From Pseudomonadota bacterium (GTDB taxonomy: Bacteria; SAR324; XYD2-FULL-50-16; JAHJRI01): DNA of 21,081 nt. The position numbers and the translations under genes are program-made. Shown here one piece after another: positions 14,860 to 21,081 of the stretch (within the stretch, counting starts at the first letter, position 1; each line of letters begins with the position of its first letter). A model generated the notes under the pieces. It was not told the origin of the DNA, made no database searches, and saw only the letters and a program-made list of their open reading frames with translations. Location of the stretch: the NCBI GenBank assembly GCA_022360105.1, contig JAKSDL010000218.1:1-21081 (forward strand), in the 5' to 3' direction.

Positions 14860-14982
14860 ATGAAACGAGTTGTTTTTAAAGCAGTGTTTTTCCCAGGCAA
14901 AGGAATACCAATTGCTGAAGGTGATGGTAGTTTTCTATTTCTTTACCTGACAACTGCTGAAACTGATTCCGGCAGCTTATGA
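14860..14982 (+). CDS. Possible 40-residue ORF coupled to the receiver gene
   Basis: An ATG at 14860, preceded by AGGTGA, opens a 40-codon frame (MKRVVFKAVFFPGKGIPIAE, continuing to TDSGSL). Its TGA overlaps the ATG of the receiver gene by ATGA. The receiver gene has no ribosome-binding site of its own, so translation through this ORF would explain its expression. I recognise no domain. The case rests on coupling and on the ribosome-binding site. If transcription starts from the sigma-54-like site at 14902, this ORF would lie partly upstream of the transcript and would not be translated. Confidence 0.4.
   Translation: MKRVVFKAVFFPGKGIPIAEGDGSFLFLYLTTAETDSGSL
14901..14916 (+). promoter_or_regulatory. 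Candidate sigma-54 promoter (-24/-12)
   Basis: AGGAATACCAATTGCT has the invariant GG and GC with the required 10-nt spacing and a perfect TTGCT -12 element, but a poor -24 element (AGGAAT against TGGCAC). It lies about 65-80 nt before the receiver gene. It is the only GG-N10-GC I found between 14529 and the receiver gene. The adjacent sigma-54 activator makes it plausible; it overlaps the 40-codon ORF. Confidence 0.3.
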
Positions 14983-15344
14983 AACGATCCGTTATTATTC
15001 TCGATAAGGACCAAGATAAGGTGGCCGGATTAAGCACGCATATCATGCATCAAGGGTTTGTTCCCATTCCAAAACATTCGCTTGAGTCATTGCAAGAGTT
15101 GCTGGAATCGGAAAATCCAATGGCGTTGATTATAGATATAGATTCCTTTCCCCTCGATACCAAATCGCTTCGATACCTTAAACGAAAATCACCCGATACC
15201 TTTCTTCTTTTAATCTCTGCCACAAACGCACATCCCGATCTCAAAGAGGCAATGGAGCATTGCGTATATGCATGTATGCCTAAACCTCTTGATTTGGATG
15301 AAGTCGATTTCTGGCTGAAAAGTATTCTGAATGATGTTTCTTAA
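14979..15344 (+). CDS. Stand-alone response-regulator receiver domain
   Basis: This 121-residue CheY-like protein keeps the receiver landmarks: acidic residues in ILDKDQD (8-14), a phospho-acceptor Asp in LIIDIDSF (about 49-56), a Ser in LLISATN (about 76-82) and the conserved Lys in MPKPLD (about 96-101). It has no output domain. It lies 40 nt upstream of arrA in the same operon, and its ATG overlaps the stop of a small ORF. No histidine kinase is encoded in the window, so its phosphodonor is unknown. It may be a relic of the usual kinase/regulator pair of arr loci, or may modulate the membrane-bound activator or the enzyme by protein contact. That role is inference. Confidence 0.75.
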   Translation: MKRSVIILDKDQDKVAGLSTHIMHQGFVPIPKHSLESLQELLESENPMALIIDIDSFPLDTKSLRYLKRKSPDTFLLLISATNAHPDLKEAMEHCVYACMPKPLDLDEVDFWLKSILNDVS

Positions 15345-15384
15345 CCTTTGATAATGCATTCATTGATCGATATGAGGAGTGACC

Positions 15385-17943
15385 ATGAAAAAACAAGATC
15401 GTTTCGAATTTTCCAGAAGAACGTTCATGAAGGCTTCTGCCTTTACTGGAGCAACCTTAGCTCTCAATGATCCGTTTCGTCTTTGCCTGAGAGCGTTCGC
15501 CCAATCAAAAGAGGATTATCAAGAGGAACCGGGGGAATGGAAGCCAGCCACCTGCCAGGGGTGCACCTCCTGGTGCTCCAAGCAGGTCTATGTGGCAAAC
15601 GGCAGGGCTATAAAAGTTCGGGGAAATCCCCATTCAAAAGTAAACGGAACCGCCAGTTGTCCCAGGGCTCATATGGCGTTGCAACAAGTTTACGACCCTG
15701 ACCGGGTGAAAGTACCACTAAAACGAACCAATCCCCAAAAAGGACGAAATGAAGATCCTAAATTCGTACCCATATCCTGGGAAGAAGCAATTGATACCAT
15801 TGCGGAAAAAATAATGGATCTCAGAGGGAATAACGAGACCCATAAGTACATGCTGATGAGAGGGCGTTATTCTTATATGAGAGATATTATTTACGACCGC
15901 ATGACAAAAATCATCGGATCAGTGAATAACATTTCTCACAGTGCCATATGCGCTGAAGCTGAGAAGTTTGGATCATATTTTACGGAGGGCTATTGGGGTT
16001 ACCGGCAGTATGATGTGAAAAATGCGCGGTATGTTCTGCTCTGGGGAGCAGATCCATTGGCAGCAAACAGGCAGGTTTCATACTACTCCCATATATGGGG
16101 AGATGCTATAGATTCTGCCAGAATTGCGGTTGTCGATCCAAGGCTGTCAGCGACGGCTGCCAAAGCAGATGAATGGGTTCCTGTTAAACCGGGGCAGGAT
16201 GGTGCATTGGCCATAGCCATGATGCATCACATTCTGGTTGAAGGGCTTTGGCATAAAGAGTTTGTGGGCGATTTCAGAGATGGCGTCAATCGCTTCAAAC
16301 CGGGTCAGACCGTTGATGAAGCAGAATTTGACGAAAAGTTCACCTACGGAGTGGTTAAGCTCTGGAATCTGGAACTAAAAGATAAATCTGCGGAATGGGC
16401 CGCTCCGAAAGCAGGAATACCAACGGAACAAATCAAACGCATCGCACTGGATTTTGGCAAAGCCGCACCTCATGCCATTTCCTGGGTAGGTGGAGGTCCT
16501 GCCATGCAAGTCAGAGGCGGCTATACGGCAATGGCTTGTCACGCACTGAACGGTTTGGTGGGATCTGCGGATAATGTTGGCGGAGAACTGGTCAGCAACA
16601 AAGAATATACTTCCAGTTTTCCAAGTTACAAACCTTTTGTGGATGACATTGCAGCCAATGGTCTTGCCTTTGGGAAGAAGCACGGCAAGATTGACCATCG
16701 GGGAAGATTGAGTTTTCCGAGTTTAAATAAGGGAAAATCCGGGGGAGGGGTTGTTACTAACAATGCAGCGGATGGAATTATCAATCAAGACCCCTCAGAG
16801 ATTAAGGTTGCCATTGGTTACATGAACAATTTCACCTTTTCAGCTCCCCAGGGGCAGCGTTGGGAAAAAGCGCTGGAGAAGATTCCTTTCCTGGTGCACA
16901 TCACCACCAATGCCTCTGAATTCAGTTGGTTTGCGGACATTATTCTTCCCAGCACCCATCATCTTTTTGAAAAGTGGGGGTATGTCAAGTCAATCGGTAA
17001 CGGTTATCGGCAAGTGACTTTGCTACAACCCGTGATTGAGCCGATGTGGAATCTAAAAGCAGATGAAACGGAAATTCCCTGGTTATTGGCAAAAAAACTG
17101 GCTGACAAGGGATTCGATAATCTTCTGAGACACTACCAGGAATACAAGGACCCGGAAAACGGGAGGTCTCCGACAAATGAGCAAGAATTCGCTCTTTACG
17201 CATTAAAGCATGCCACTCATAAACTGTGGGACCCCGAGCAATACAAAGGAGGAGACAAGTTTAACGGTTGGGAACACTTCAGGTCTGTCGGTGTCTGGAA
17301 TTCTGATCCGTATCCTTATCGAAAACGCTGGGGGAAAATGAAAACCAAAACCAAAAAGTTTGAGTTGTATAGTGAAACCTTGAAACAGGCGTTGCTCAAC
17401 CATGCCGAAAAGCACGACTCTACTGTCGATGATGTACTGAAGGCCAGTAAATACGAGGCAAGAGGAGAGCATGCCTTTATTCCTCATTATGAAGAACCGT
17501 ACCTGGTAGGTGATGCCAACCAGTATCCTTTTGTCTTTGTGGACTACAAATCCCGACTTAATAGGGAGGGCCGCTCGGCAAATACCCATTGGTATTACGA
17601 GTTCAAGGATCTTGATCCGGGAGATGTCAAGCATGAAGATGTGGCAAAATTCAACCCTATTGACGGAAAAAAGCTGGGTTTGAAAGACGGTGATGCGATC
17701 AGGCTGATTTCAGAAACCGGAGAGATTACCTGCACGGCAAAAATGTGGGAGGGTGTCAGACCCGGGACAATAGCCAAATGCTATGGACAAGGTCATTGGG
17801 CCTATGGACGAATCGCGGCCAAAGCATTTGGAAAAACCCCAAGAGGAGGAAACAACAATTTCATTATACCGGCCGATTACGATCGTTTAAGCGGCTCAAG
17901 CGCCTATTATGGCGTTACTCGCCTAAAAGTTGAAAAAGTATAA
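15385..17943 (+). CDS. arrA: Respiratory arsenate reductase, catalytic molybdopterin subunit ArrA
   Basis: The 852-residue precursor has a Tat signal (SRRTFMKASA, 10-19). One [4Fe-4S] site has ligands Cys57, Cys60, Cys64 and Cys92 in the ArrA spacing C-x2-C-x3-C-x27-C. The molybdopterin-guanine-dinucleotide enzyme body follows. ISHSAICAEAEKFG (183-196) supplies the Mo ligand Cys189. MRGRYSYMR (158-166) carries the RGRY motif of ArrA, as opposed to the GRGWG type of arsenite-oxidising ArxA. Lys194 and Tyr206 also match ArrA pocket residues as I recall them from Shewanella ANA-3. It reduces arsenate to arsenite in the periplasm as terminal electron acceptor. GAGGAG precedes the ATG at 15385 by 5 nt; a GTG at 15379 inside that site is unlikely. 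It is followed after 11 nt by arrB. Polysulfide/thiosulfate reductases are close relatives but lack RGRY. Confidence 0.93.
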   Translation: MKKQDRFEFSRRTFMKASAFTGATLALNDPFRLCLRAFAQSKEDYQEEPGEWKPATCQGCTSWCSKQVYVANGRAIKVRGNPHSKVNGTASCPRAHMALQQVYDPDRVKVPLKRTNPQKGRNEDPKFVPISWEEAIDTIAEKIMDLRGNNETHKYMLMRGRYSYMRDIIYDRMTKIIGSVNNISHSAICAEAEKFGSYFTEGYWGYRQYDVKNARYVLLWGADPLAANRQVSYYSHIWGDAIDSARIAVVDPRLSATAAKADEWVPVKPGQDGALAIAMMHHILVEGLWHKEFVGDFRDGVNRFKPGQTVDEAEFDEKFTYGVVKLWNLELKDKSAEWAAPKAGIPTEQIKRIALDFGKAAPHAISWVGGGPAMQVRGGYTAMACHALNGLVGSADNVGGELVSNKEYTSSFPSYKPFVDDIAANGLAFGKKHGKIDHRGRLSFPSLNKGKSGGGVVTNNAADGIINQDPSEIKVAIGYMNNFTFSAPQGQRWEKALEKIPFLVHITTNASEFSWFADIILPSTHHLFEKWGYVKSIGNGYRQVTLLQPVIEPMWNLKADETEIPWLLAKKLADKGFDNLLRHYQEYKDPENGRSPTNEQEFALYALKHATHKLWDPEQYKGGDKFNGWEHFRSVGVWNSDPYPYRKRWGKMKTKTKKFELYSETLKQALLNHAEKHDSTVDDVLKASKYEARGEHAFIPHYEEPYLVGDANQYPFVFVDYKSRLNREGRSANTHWYYEFKDLDPGDVKHEDVAKFNPIDGKKLGLKDGDAIRLISETGEITCTAKMWEGVRPGTIAKCYGQGHWAYGRIAAKAFGKTPRGGNNNFIIPADYDRLSGSSAYYGVTRLKVEKV

Positions 17944-17954
17944 GGAGGTGACAG

Positions 17955-18677
17955 ATGACTAGATACGCTATGGTAATAGATCTTCAACGATGCGTTGGCT
18001 GCGGAGGTTGCATCATTGCCTGCAAAAATGAAAACAACCTGCCTGAAGGCATCAACTGGTCCAATAAGATCACTGAAACTTCCGGTACTTTTCCCAATGT
18101 GAGGTATCACTACATTCCGACTCTTTGCAATCACTGCAAAAACGCTCCTTGTGCAAGAGGTTGTCCAACGAAAGCAATGCACAAGGTGGATAACGGGATT
18201 ACCATGCATGATCCGGATAAATGCATTGGTTGTAAATATTGTATGTTTAATTGCCCTTACGGTGTCATCTATTTCAATTGGCAAAAGCCACATGAATTCT
18301 GGGATAGCGATACAAAGTTAATGGAGGGTACGGCTTCTTCCAGGGAAATGACGGAAAAAGCCCGCGGTAAGGGGATACCCTACTATAACTCGGACAGGGC
18401 TGAGACCAGTGCCGGTATTCGCGAAAAGGGTGTGGTTGAAAAATGCACCTTCTGTGACCATAAGGTCAAAAAAGGCGAGATTCCATATTGTGTAGAGGCG
18501 TGTCCTGCTGATGCTCGCATATTTGGTGATCTTGATGATCCCAACAGCAAAATCAGGTTTTTGTTGGGAAAATATCGCGCCAAACGCCTAAGGGATTATG
18601 TAGGTACCGAACCCCAGGTTTTCTATATCAGAAGTTTTAATCCCGCACACTATAACCCTTCCAAAGGAGAAGTCTGA
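17955..18677 (+). CDS. arrB: Arsenate reductase iron-sulfur subunit ArrB
   Basis: The 240-residue ferredoxin-type protein has sixteen cysteines in four groups: 13/16/19/23, 58/61/66/70, 90/93/96/100 and 164/167/179/183. This is the DmsB/NrfC/PsrB pattern binding four [4Fe-4S] clusters. It carries electrons from the membrane subunit to ArrA and is exported with ArrA by hitchhiking, since it has no signal of its own. An AAGGAGGTGA ribosome-binding site, the strongest in the window, precedes the ATG. Its TGA overlaps the arrC ATG by one base, so the two are translationally coupled. The assignment as ArrB, not another DMSO-reductase-family subunit, rests on the adjacent arrA. Confidence 0.93.
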   Translation: MTRYAMVIDLQRCVGCGGCIIACKNENNLPEGINWSNKITETSGTFPNVRYHYIPTLCNHCKNAPCARGCPTKAMHKVDNGITMHDPDKCIGCKYCMFNCPYGVIYFNWQKPHEFWDSDTKLMEGTASSREMTEKARGKGIPYYNSDRAETSAGIREKGVVEKCTFCDHKVKKGEIPYCVEACPADARIFGDLDDPNSKIRFLLGKYRAKRLRDYVGTEPQVFYIRSFNPAHYNPSKGEV

Positions 18678-19777
18678 TGAATACCAATCGCAATTTCATT
18701 ATCTGGCTGCTCTTTCTGGCGGCTACAACCCTACTGGGACTTTATGCCGCAGTACAGATATTTTCCCAGGGACATATATTGTTTAACGCCAACGATGTTA
18801 TCATGTGGACGCTTCCTCTGGGTGTGTATGTTTTCCTGGCACTTGCAGGTTCCGGAATTGCACTGATTGCCTCCATACCACAGATTTTCGGTCTGGAAAG
18901 GTATAAACTATTGACCAAACGTCTGGTGTTTATGGCAGTAGCAACATTGATCGGGTCGTTTGTCGCCATCGGGCTGGAGTTGGGAAGTATTTTTCATGCT
19001 GTGTATTTCATTGCGTCTCCCAATCCGTCGTCTCCAATCTGGTGGATGGCAGTGATTTACACTATCGAATTGGTGGCGTTGGTTGTTAAATTTATTCGAA
19101 TCCAGGTCAATGACTGGAACAGCGGTGTCAGCAAGCTGGTTGGTATTGTGTCCTTTTTTGCAGCTATTTTTGGTCCGCTTGTGCTGGGATCCGTTTTTGG
19201 ATTCACCGAGGCAAGACCTCTGTATTTCGGGACCTTCATGCCGATCTTCTCCTTGACCATCGCCCTGGTCCTGGGCTGCGCGTTGATTACCATATATAAC
19301 GTCATTTATCACAAAACCACTGGTGACACGACATTCGAAGAAAAGAAAAACCTTTTCAATGAGATAGGGATTATTTTTGCCTTTGTTGCCGGTTTGGCGC
19401 TACTTTTCTATTTATTAAGAGTTGGTTTGAAAACAGCCGTTACCGTGCCCGATTTTGGAACCGGCAAACATTTCGAGTTGGTACTTGGATTGGCAATGCC
19501 GTGCGTTATTATGACCGTAAAAAGCTGGCGGGAATCCATAGCTGGCAAGGTTATCGCCTCAATTATTGCCCTGGTATCCATCATGGGAGCAACAATGGAG
19601 ATCCTAATCTCTGGGCAATCCAGACCTACCGGGCCAAAAGCCGAAGGGCTACCGGAGTTTCTATCCTATTTCCCCAGTATTTGGGAATGGATGGTTTTGA
19701 TCCTGGCAGTGGGTGTGGTATTGGCTCTCTATACACTGGGTGAAAAATATTTCCAACTATCCCTAAAACCTGAATGA
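18677..19777 (+). CDS. arrC: NrfD/PsrC-type membrane subunit ArrC
   Basis: This 366-residue protein has about ten membrane helices covering nearly the whole length (first about 7-29, last about 333-360). It has the NrfD/PsrC character of quinol-oxidising membrane anchors: no heme-ligand pattern, an acidic residue in the third helix (GLELGS) and a conserved-looking VIMWTLPLGVYVFLALAGSG helix 2. It would oxidise menaquinol and pass electrons to ArrB. Not all arr operons carry an arrC; some, as in Shewanella, use the tetraheme CymA instead, so this host probably does not need CymA. It starts at the arrB stop (TGATG) and is followed closely by an intrinsic-terminator-like hairpin before arrD. Confidence 0.9.
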   Translation: MNTNRNFIIWLLFLAATTLLGLYAAVQIFSQGHILFNANDVIMWTLPLGVYVFLALAGSGIALIASIPQIFGLERYKLLTKRLVFMAVATLIGSFVAIGLELGSIFHAVYFIASPNPSSPIWWMAVIYTIELVALVVKFIRIQVNDWNSGVSKLVGIVSFFAAIFGPLVLGSVFGFTEARPLYFGTFMPIFSLTIALVLGCALITIYNVIYHKTTGDTTFEEKKNLFNEIGIIFAFVAGLALLFYLLRVGLKTAVTVPDFGTGKHFELVLGLAMPCVIMTVKSWRESIAGKVIASIIALVSIMGATMEILISGQSRPTGPKAEGLPEFLSYFPSIWEWMVLILAVGVVLALYTLGEKYFQLSLKPE

Positions 19778-19790
19778 TAACGATCCAAAG

Positions 19791-19829
19791 AGTCACCGGT
19801 ATGGCTTATTTCACGCCGGTGGCTTTTTT
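19791..19829 (+). terminator. Intrinsic terminator-like hairpin between arrC and arrD
   Basis: AGTCACCGG (19791-19799) pairs with CCGGTGGCT (19816-19824), nine pairs with one G·T wobble, followed at once by a T-run (19824-19829). It lies 13 nt after the arrC stop and 44 nt before the likely arrD ATG at 19873. It could make arrD expression depend on read-through and keep chaperone levels below those of the enzyme. Confidence 0.7.
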
Positions 19830-19872
19830 ATACAATGGCTCCAATACCTTTAACAACAGCGAGAAGCAGACA

Positions 19873-20496
19873 ATGAATTCAGATTCTATCTCGAATACTT
19901 ATCAACCGGAGATATATAAATTACTGTCCGATTGTTTTCTCCTTCCGGATGCTACGCTTGAGGATTCGATTGTGTCCCTGGAATACCTGGTTGAAAAGAT
20001 CTATCCCCAGTTTACAAGTGAAGCCAGACAAATGCTGGAAGCGTTTAAACAGATCGATGATATTGAAGAGCTTCAGGTTGAGTTCACCAGGTTGTTTATA
20101 GGCCCTTATGCCATGCTGGCTCCTCCCTATGAGTCGGTATATCGTAGTGAAGAAGGAACCCTAATGGGGCGTTCCACTCTCAATATACTTGAACTATACA
20201 AAAAATCCGGGTTTGATCTGGTGGGGGATTATCATGATGCTCCCGATCATATAGCGACCGAGCTTGAGTTTTTGTACGTATTGTCTATCAAAGTCGCTGT
20301 TTCAAGGATGTATGATGAACCTGACCGAAAGGAACCATATGATGAGCTTTTGAAATCGTTGCTGATTGATCATTTAAACCACTGGGTACCGGCTTTGACC
20401 AGTCACATGAAACAAAAAACCGAATCCGATTTTTATAAGGCACTGGCGACACTAACGAGGAACGTGATTTTCGAATCAGTATCGCAGCTTGCTTAA
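19873..20496 (+). CDS. arrD: TorD/DmsD-type maturation chaperone ArrD
   Basis: This 207-residue, all-helical-looking protein shows the TorD family motifs: YKLLSDCFLLP near the N-terminus, VEFTRLFIGPYAMLAPPYESVYRSEEG in the middle and PDHIATELEFLYVL after it. Such chaperones bind the Tat signal and the apo form of the molybdoenzyme until cofactor insertion is complete; ArrD would do so for ArrA. The frame opens at 19774 (overlapping arrC by ATGA), but the first 33 codons run through the terminator hairpin and do not resemble the family. I therefore prefer the ATG at 19873, although its ribosome-binding site (GAGAAG) is weak. It is the last gene of the arr operon and converges on the CHI-like gene, 61 nt away. 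Confidence 0.85.
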   Translation: MNSDSISNTYQPEIYKLLSDCFLLPDATLEDSIVSLEYLVEKIYPQFTSEARQMLEAFKQIDDIEELQVEFTRLFIGPYAMLAPPYESVYRSEEGTLMGRSTLNILELYKKSGFDLVGDYHDAPDHIATELEFLYVLSIKVAVSRMYDEPDRKEPYDELLKSLLIDHLNHWVPALTSHMKQKTESDFYKALATLTRNVIFESVSQLA

Positions 20497-20557
20497 GACT
20501 TGGGGGGGATCGGCAATAGATACGTTCAGAAGGATAAAAATATTCTTATCAAAGGTA

Positions 20558-21081
20558 TCAGGTATCCAGGCCTAAAATGGTGCGTTTGAAGTCCAGGCTG
20601 ATGGGATTTTCTCCCAGCCAGATTGAAAAGATGGCTGCGGCGAATTCGGCTCCTTCAATCGTGTCAATTGGTGTTCCGTTCAATGCCAATTGGGTTCCTT
20701 GACCCGGAATATAAGTCAGGGAATATCGATCGCCAGGTTTTACGTCTTGGTATAATCCGTTATGGTAATCGATTTTTGGCTTGAGACGCTGCAATTTTTC
20801 AGACTCTAAGTTCCTGGCCAGTATTTTGTTAACTGCTTTTCCGAAGTCTTCACCTTGAATGGATCTATAATACTTGAGTTCCAGTCTTTTGGCTTTGTCA
20901 GACAGGGCATCTTCCGCAGCCGCTCCAGATTCAATGTAGAAGGCTCCTGTATAAGCCTTGAATCCCCAATAGCGAAGCAAGGCAACACCGGTTAATTCCA
21001 AGCTTGTGGAGCCGGCAGTAACTTTGTTGGGGTAATGATGTCCGCCTATCTGTGCTCCATACCCTGAATTGAAGCTCCCTG
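20558..21081 (-). CDS. Chalcone-isomerase-like exported protein, cut by the right edge
   Basis: The minus-strand frame is open from the window edge to TGA at 20558-20560 (about 174 residues visible). The upstream part reads GYGAQIGGHHYPNKVTAGST, continuing into LELTGVALLRYWGFKAYTGAFYIESG, so a TTG at 21001 is not the true start. The pattern 'IGGxxYPxKVTxG-x-LxLxGxALLRYxGFKxYxGAxY' followed by LSDKAKRLELKYYRSI and a C-terminal FAAAIFSIWLGENPISLDFKRTILG matches the bacterial chalcone isomerase-like family (Chalcone_3). These proteins are usually periplasmic, of uncertain role, and probably bind fatty acids or lipids instead of acting as flavonoid enzymes. A signal peptide would lie beyond the edge. 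There is no evident link to the arr operon. Confidence 0.8.
   Translation of the reverse strand, partial: GSFNSGYGAQIGGHHYPNKVTAGSTSLELTGVALLRYWGFKAYTGAFYIESGAAAEDALSDKAKRLELKYYRSIQGEDFGKAVNKILARNLESEKLQRLKPKIDYHNGLYQDVKPGDRYSLTYIPGQGTQLALNGTPIDTIEGAEFAAAIFSIWLGENPISLDFKRTILGLDT

Noticed and set aside
15385..17943. ArxA (anaerobic arsenite oxidase) or polysulfide/thiosulfate reductase instead of ArrA
   Set aside because: The RGRY motif, the SAICAEAEKFG Mo-ligand region, the ArrA cysteine spacing and the long shared stretches recalled from Shewanella ArrA favour arsenate reductase.
19774..19872. N-terminal extension of ArrD starting at the ATG that overlaps arrC
   Set aside because: The 33 extra codons read through a terminator hairpin and do not resemble TorD-family N-termini; the start at 19873 fits better.
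20558..21001. A complete 147-residue protein starting at TTG 21001
   Set aside because: The same frame continues to the window edge with matching chalcone-isomerase-like sequence, so the gene is partial and 21001 is internal.
1..21081. CRISPR array, tRNA/rRNA genes or an insertion-sequence transposase
   Set aside because: I found no regularly spaced repeats, no tRNA-like cloverleaf sequence and no DDE, HUH or serine/tyrosine recombinase gene in any frame.

Overview
The window carries a dissimilatory arsenate-respiration locus (arrABCD) with its own sensor and regulator genes. The locus sits next to a MarR-controlled redox gene cluster and a roughly 6.3-kb accessory segment. The organism looks Gram-negative and at least facultatively anaerobic: there are twin-arginine signals, lipoproteins, a sigma-54 activator and a molybdenum-dependent respiratory reductase. 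Composition is moderately AT-rich. REP-like palindromes with a TCCGTAGGAG core, a PIN/antitoxin pair and a DUF1993 gene would suit a member of the Bacteroidota/Balneolota/Calditrichota side of the tree. That placement is a guess, because there is no rRNA or other marker gene.

Layout. (1) 1-4663, minus strand: a MarR regulator, then a PYROXD2/phytoene-desaturase-like FAD oxidoreductase, a small membrane protein, a short-chain dehydrogenase, a cytochrome b561 and the start of another gene running off the left edge. Between marR and the FAD gene lies a dense cluster of TTGTCA/TGACAA half-sites, including a perfect 27-nt inverted repeat, which is the probable MarR operator. (2) 4852-11416: a segment bounded by two direct copies of one 115-bp sequence with a single mismatch. 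That sequence is the promoter, leader and first six codons of the arrX-like gene. Between the copies lie a frameshifted DUF1993 gene, an AraC regulator divergent from an alpha/beta hydrolase lipoprotein, a Tat-exported DUF362 protein, decayed coding scraps, a nested REP-like palindrome cluster and a PIN/antitoxin pair whose PIN gene is frameshifted at an A6 run. (3) 11398-14528: an orphan PhnD-type binding lipoprotein (ArrX-like) and, 2 nt later, a membrane-anchored sensor fused directly to a sigma-54 AAA+ domain and a Fis-type DNA-binding domain. (4) 14860-20496: a possible 40-codon ORF, a lone receiver-domain protein, then arrA, arrB, arrC and arrD. (5) 20558-21081, minus strand: a chalcone-isomerase-like protein cut by the right edge.

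How the parts probably work together. The lipoprotein would bind an arsenic oxyanion in the periplasm and pass the signal to the sensor's extracytoplasmic domain. The fused sigma-54 activator would then switch on the receiver-arrABCD operon. ArrA/ArrB would reduce arsenate in the periplasm with electrons taken from quinol by membrane subunit ArrC, and ArrD would mature ArrA before Tat export. Known AioX/ArxX/ArrX systems normally signal through a separate histidine kinase and response regulator. Here kinase and phosphorelay appear to be bypassed by fusing sensor and activator. This short-circuited arsenic sensing system and the duplicated arrX promoter at the far end of the 6.3-kb segment are the two most notable features of the window.
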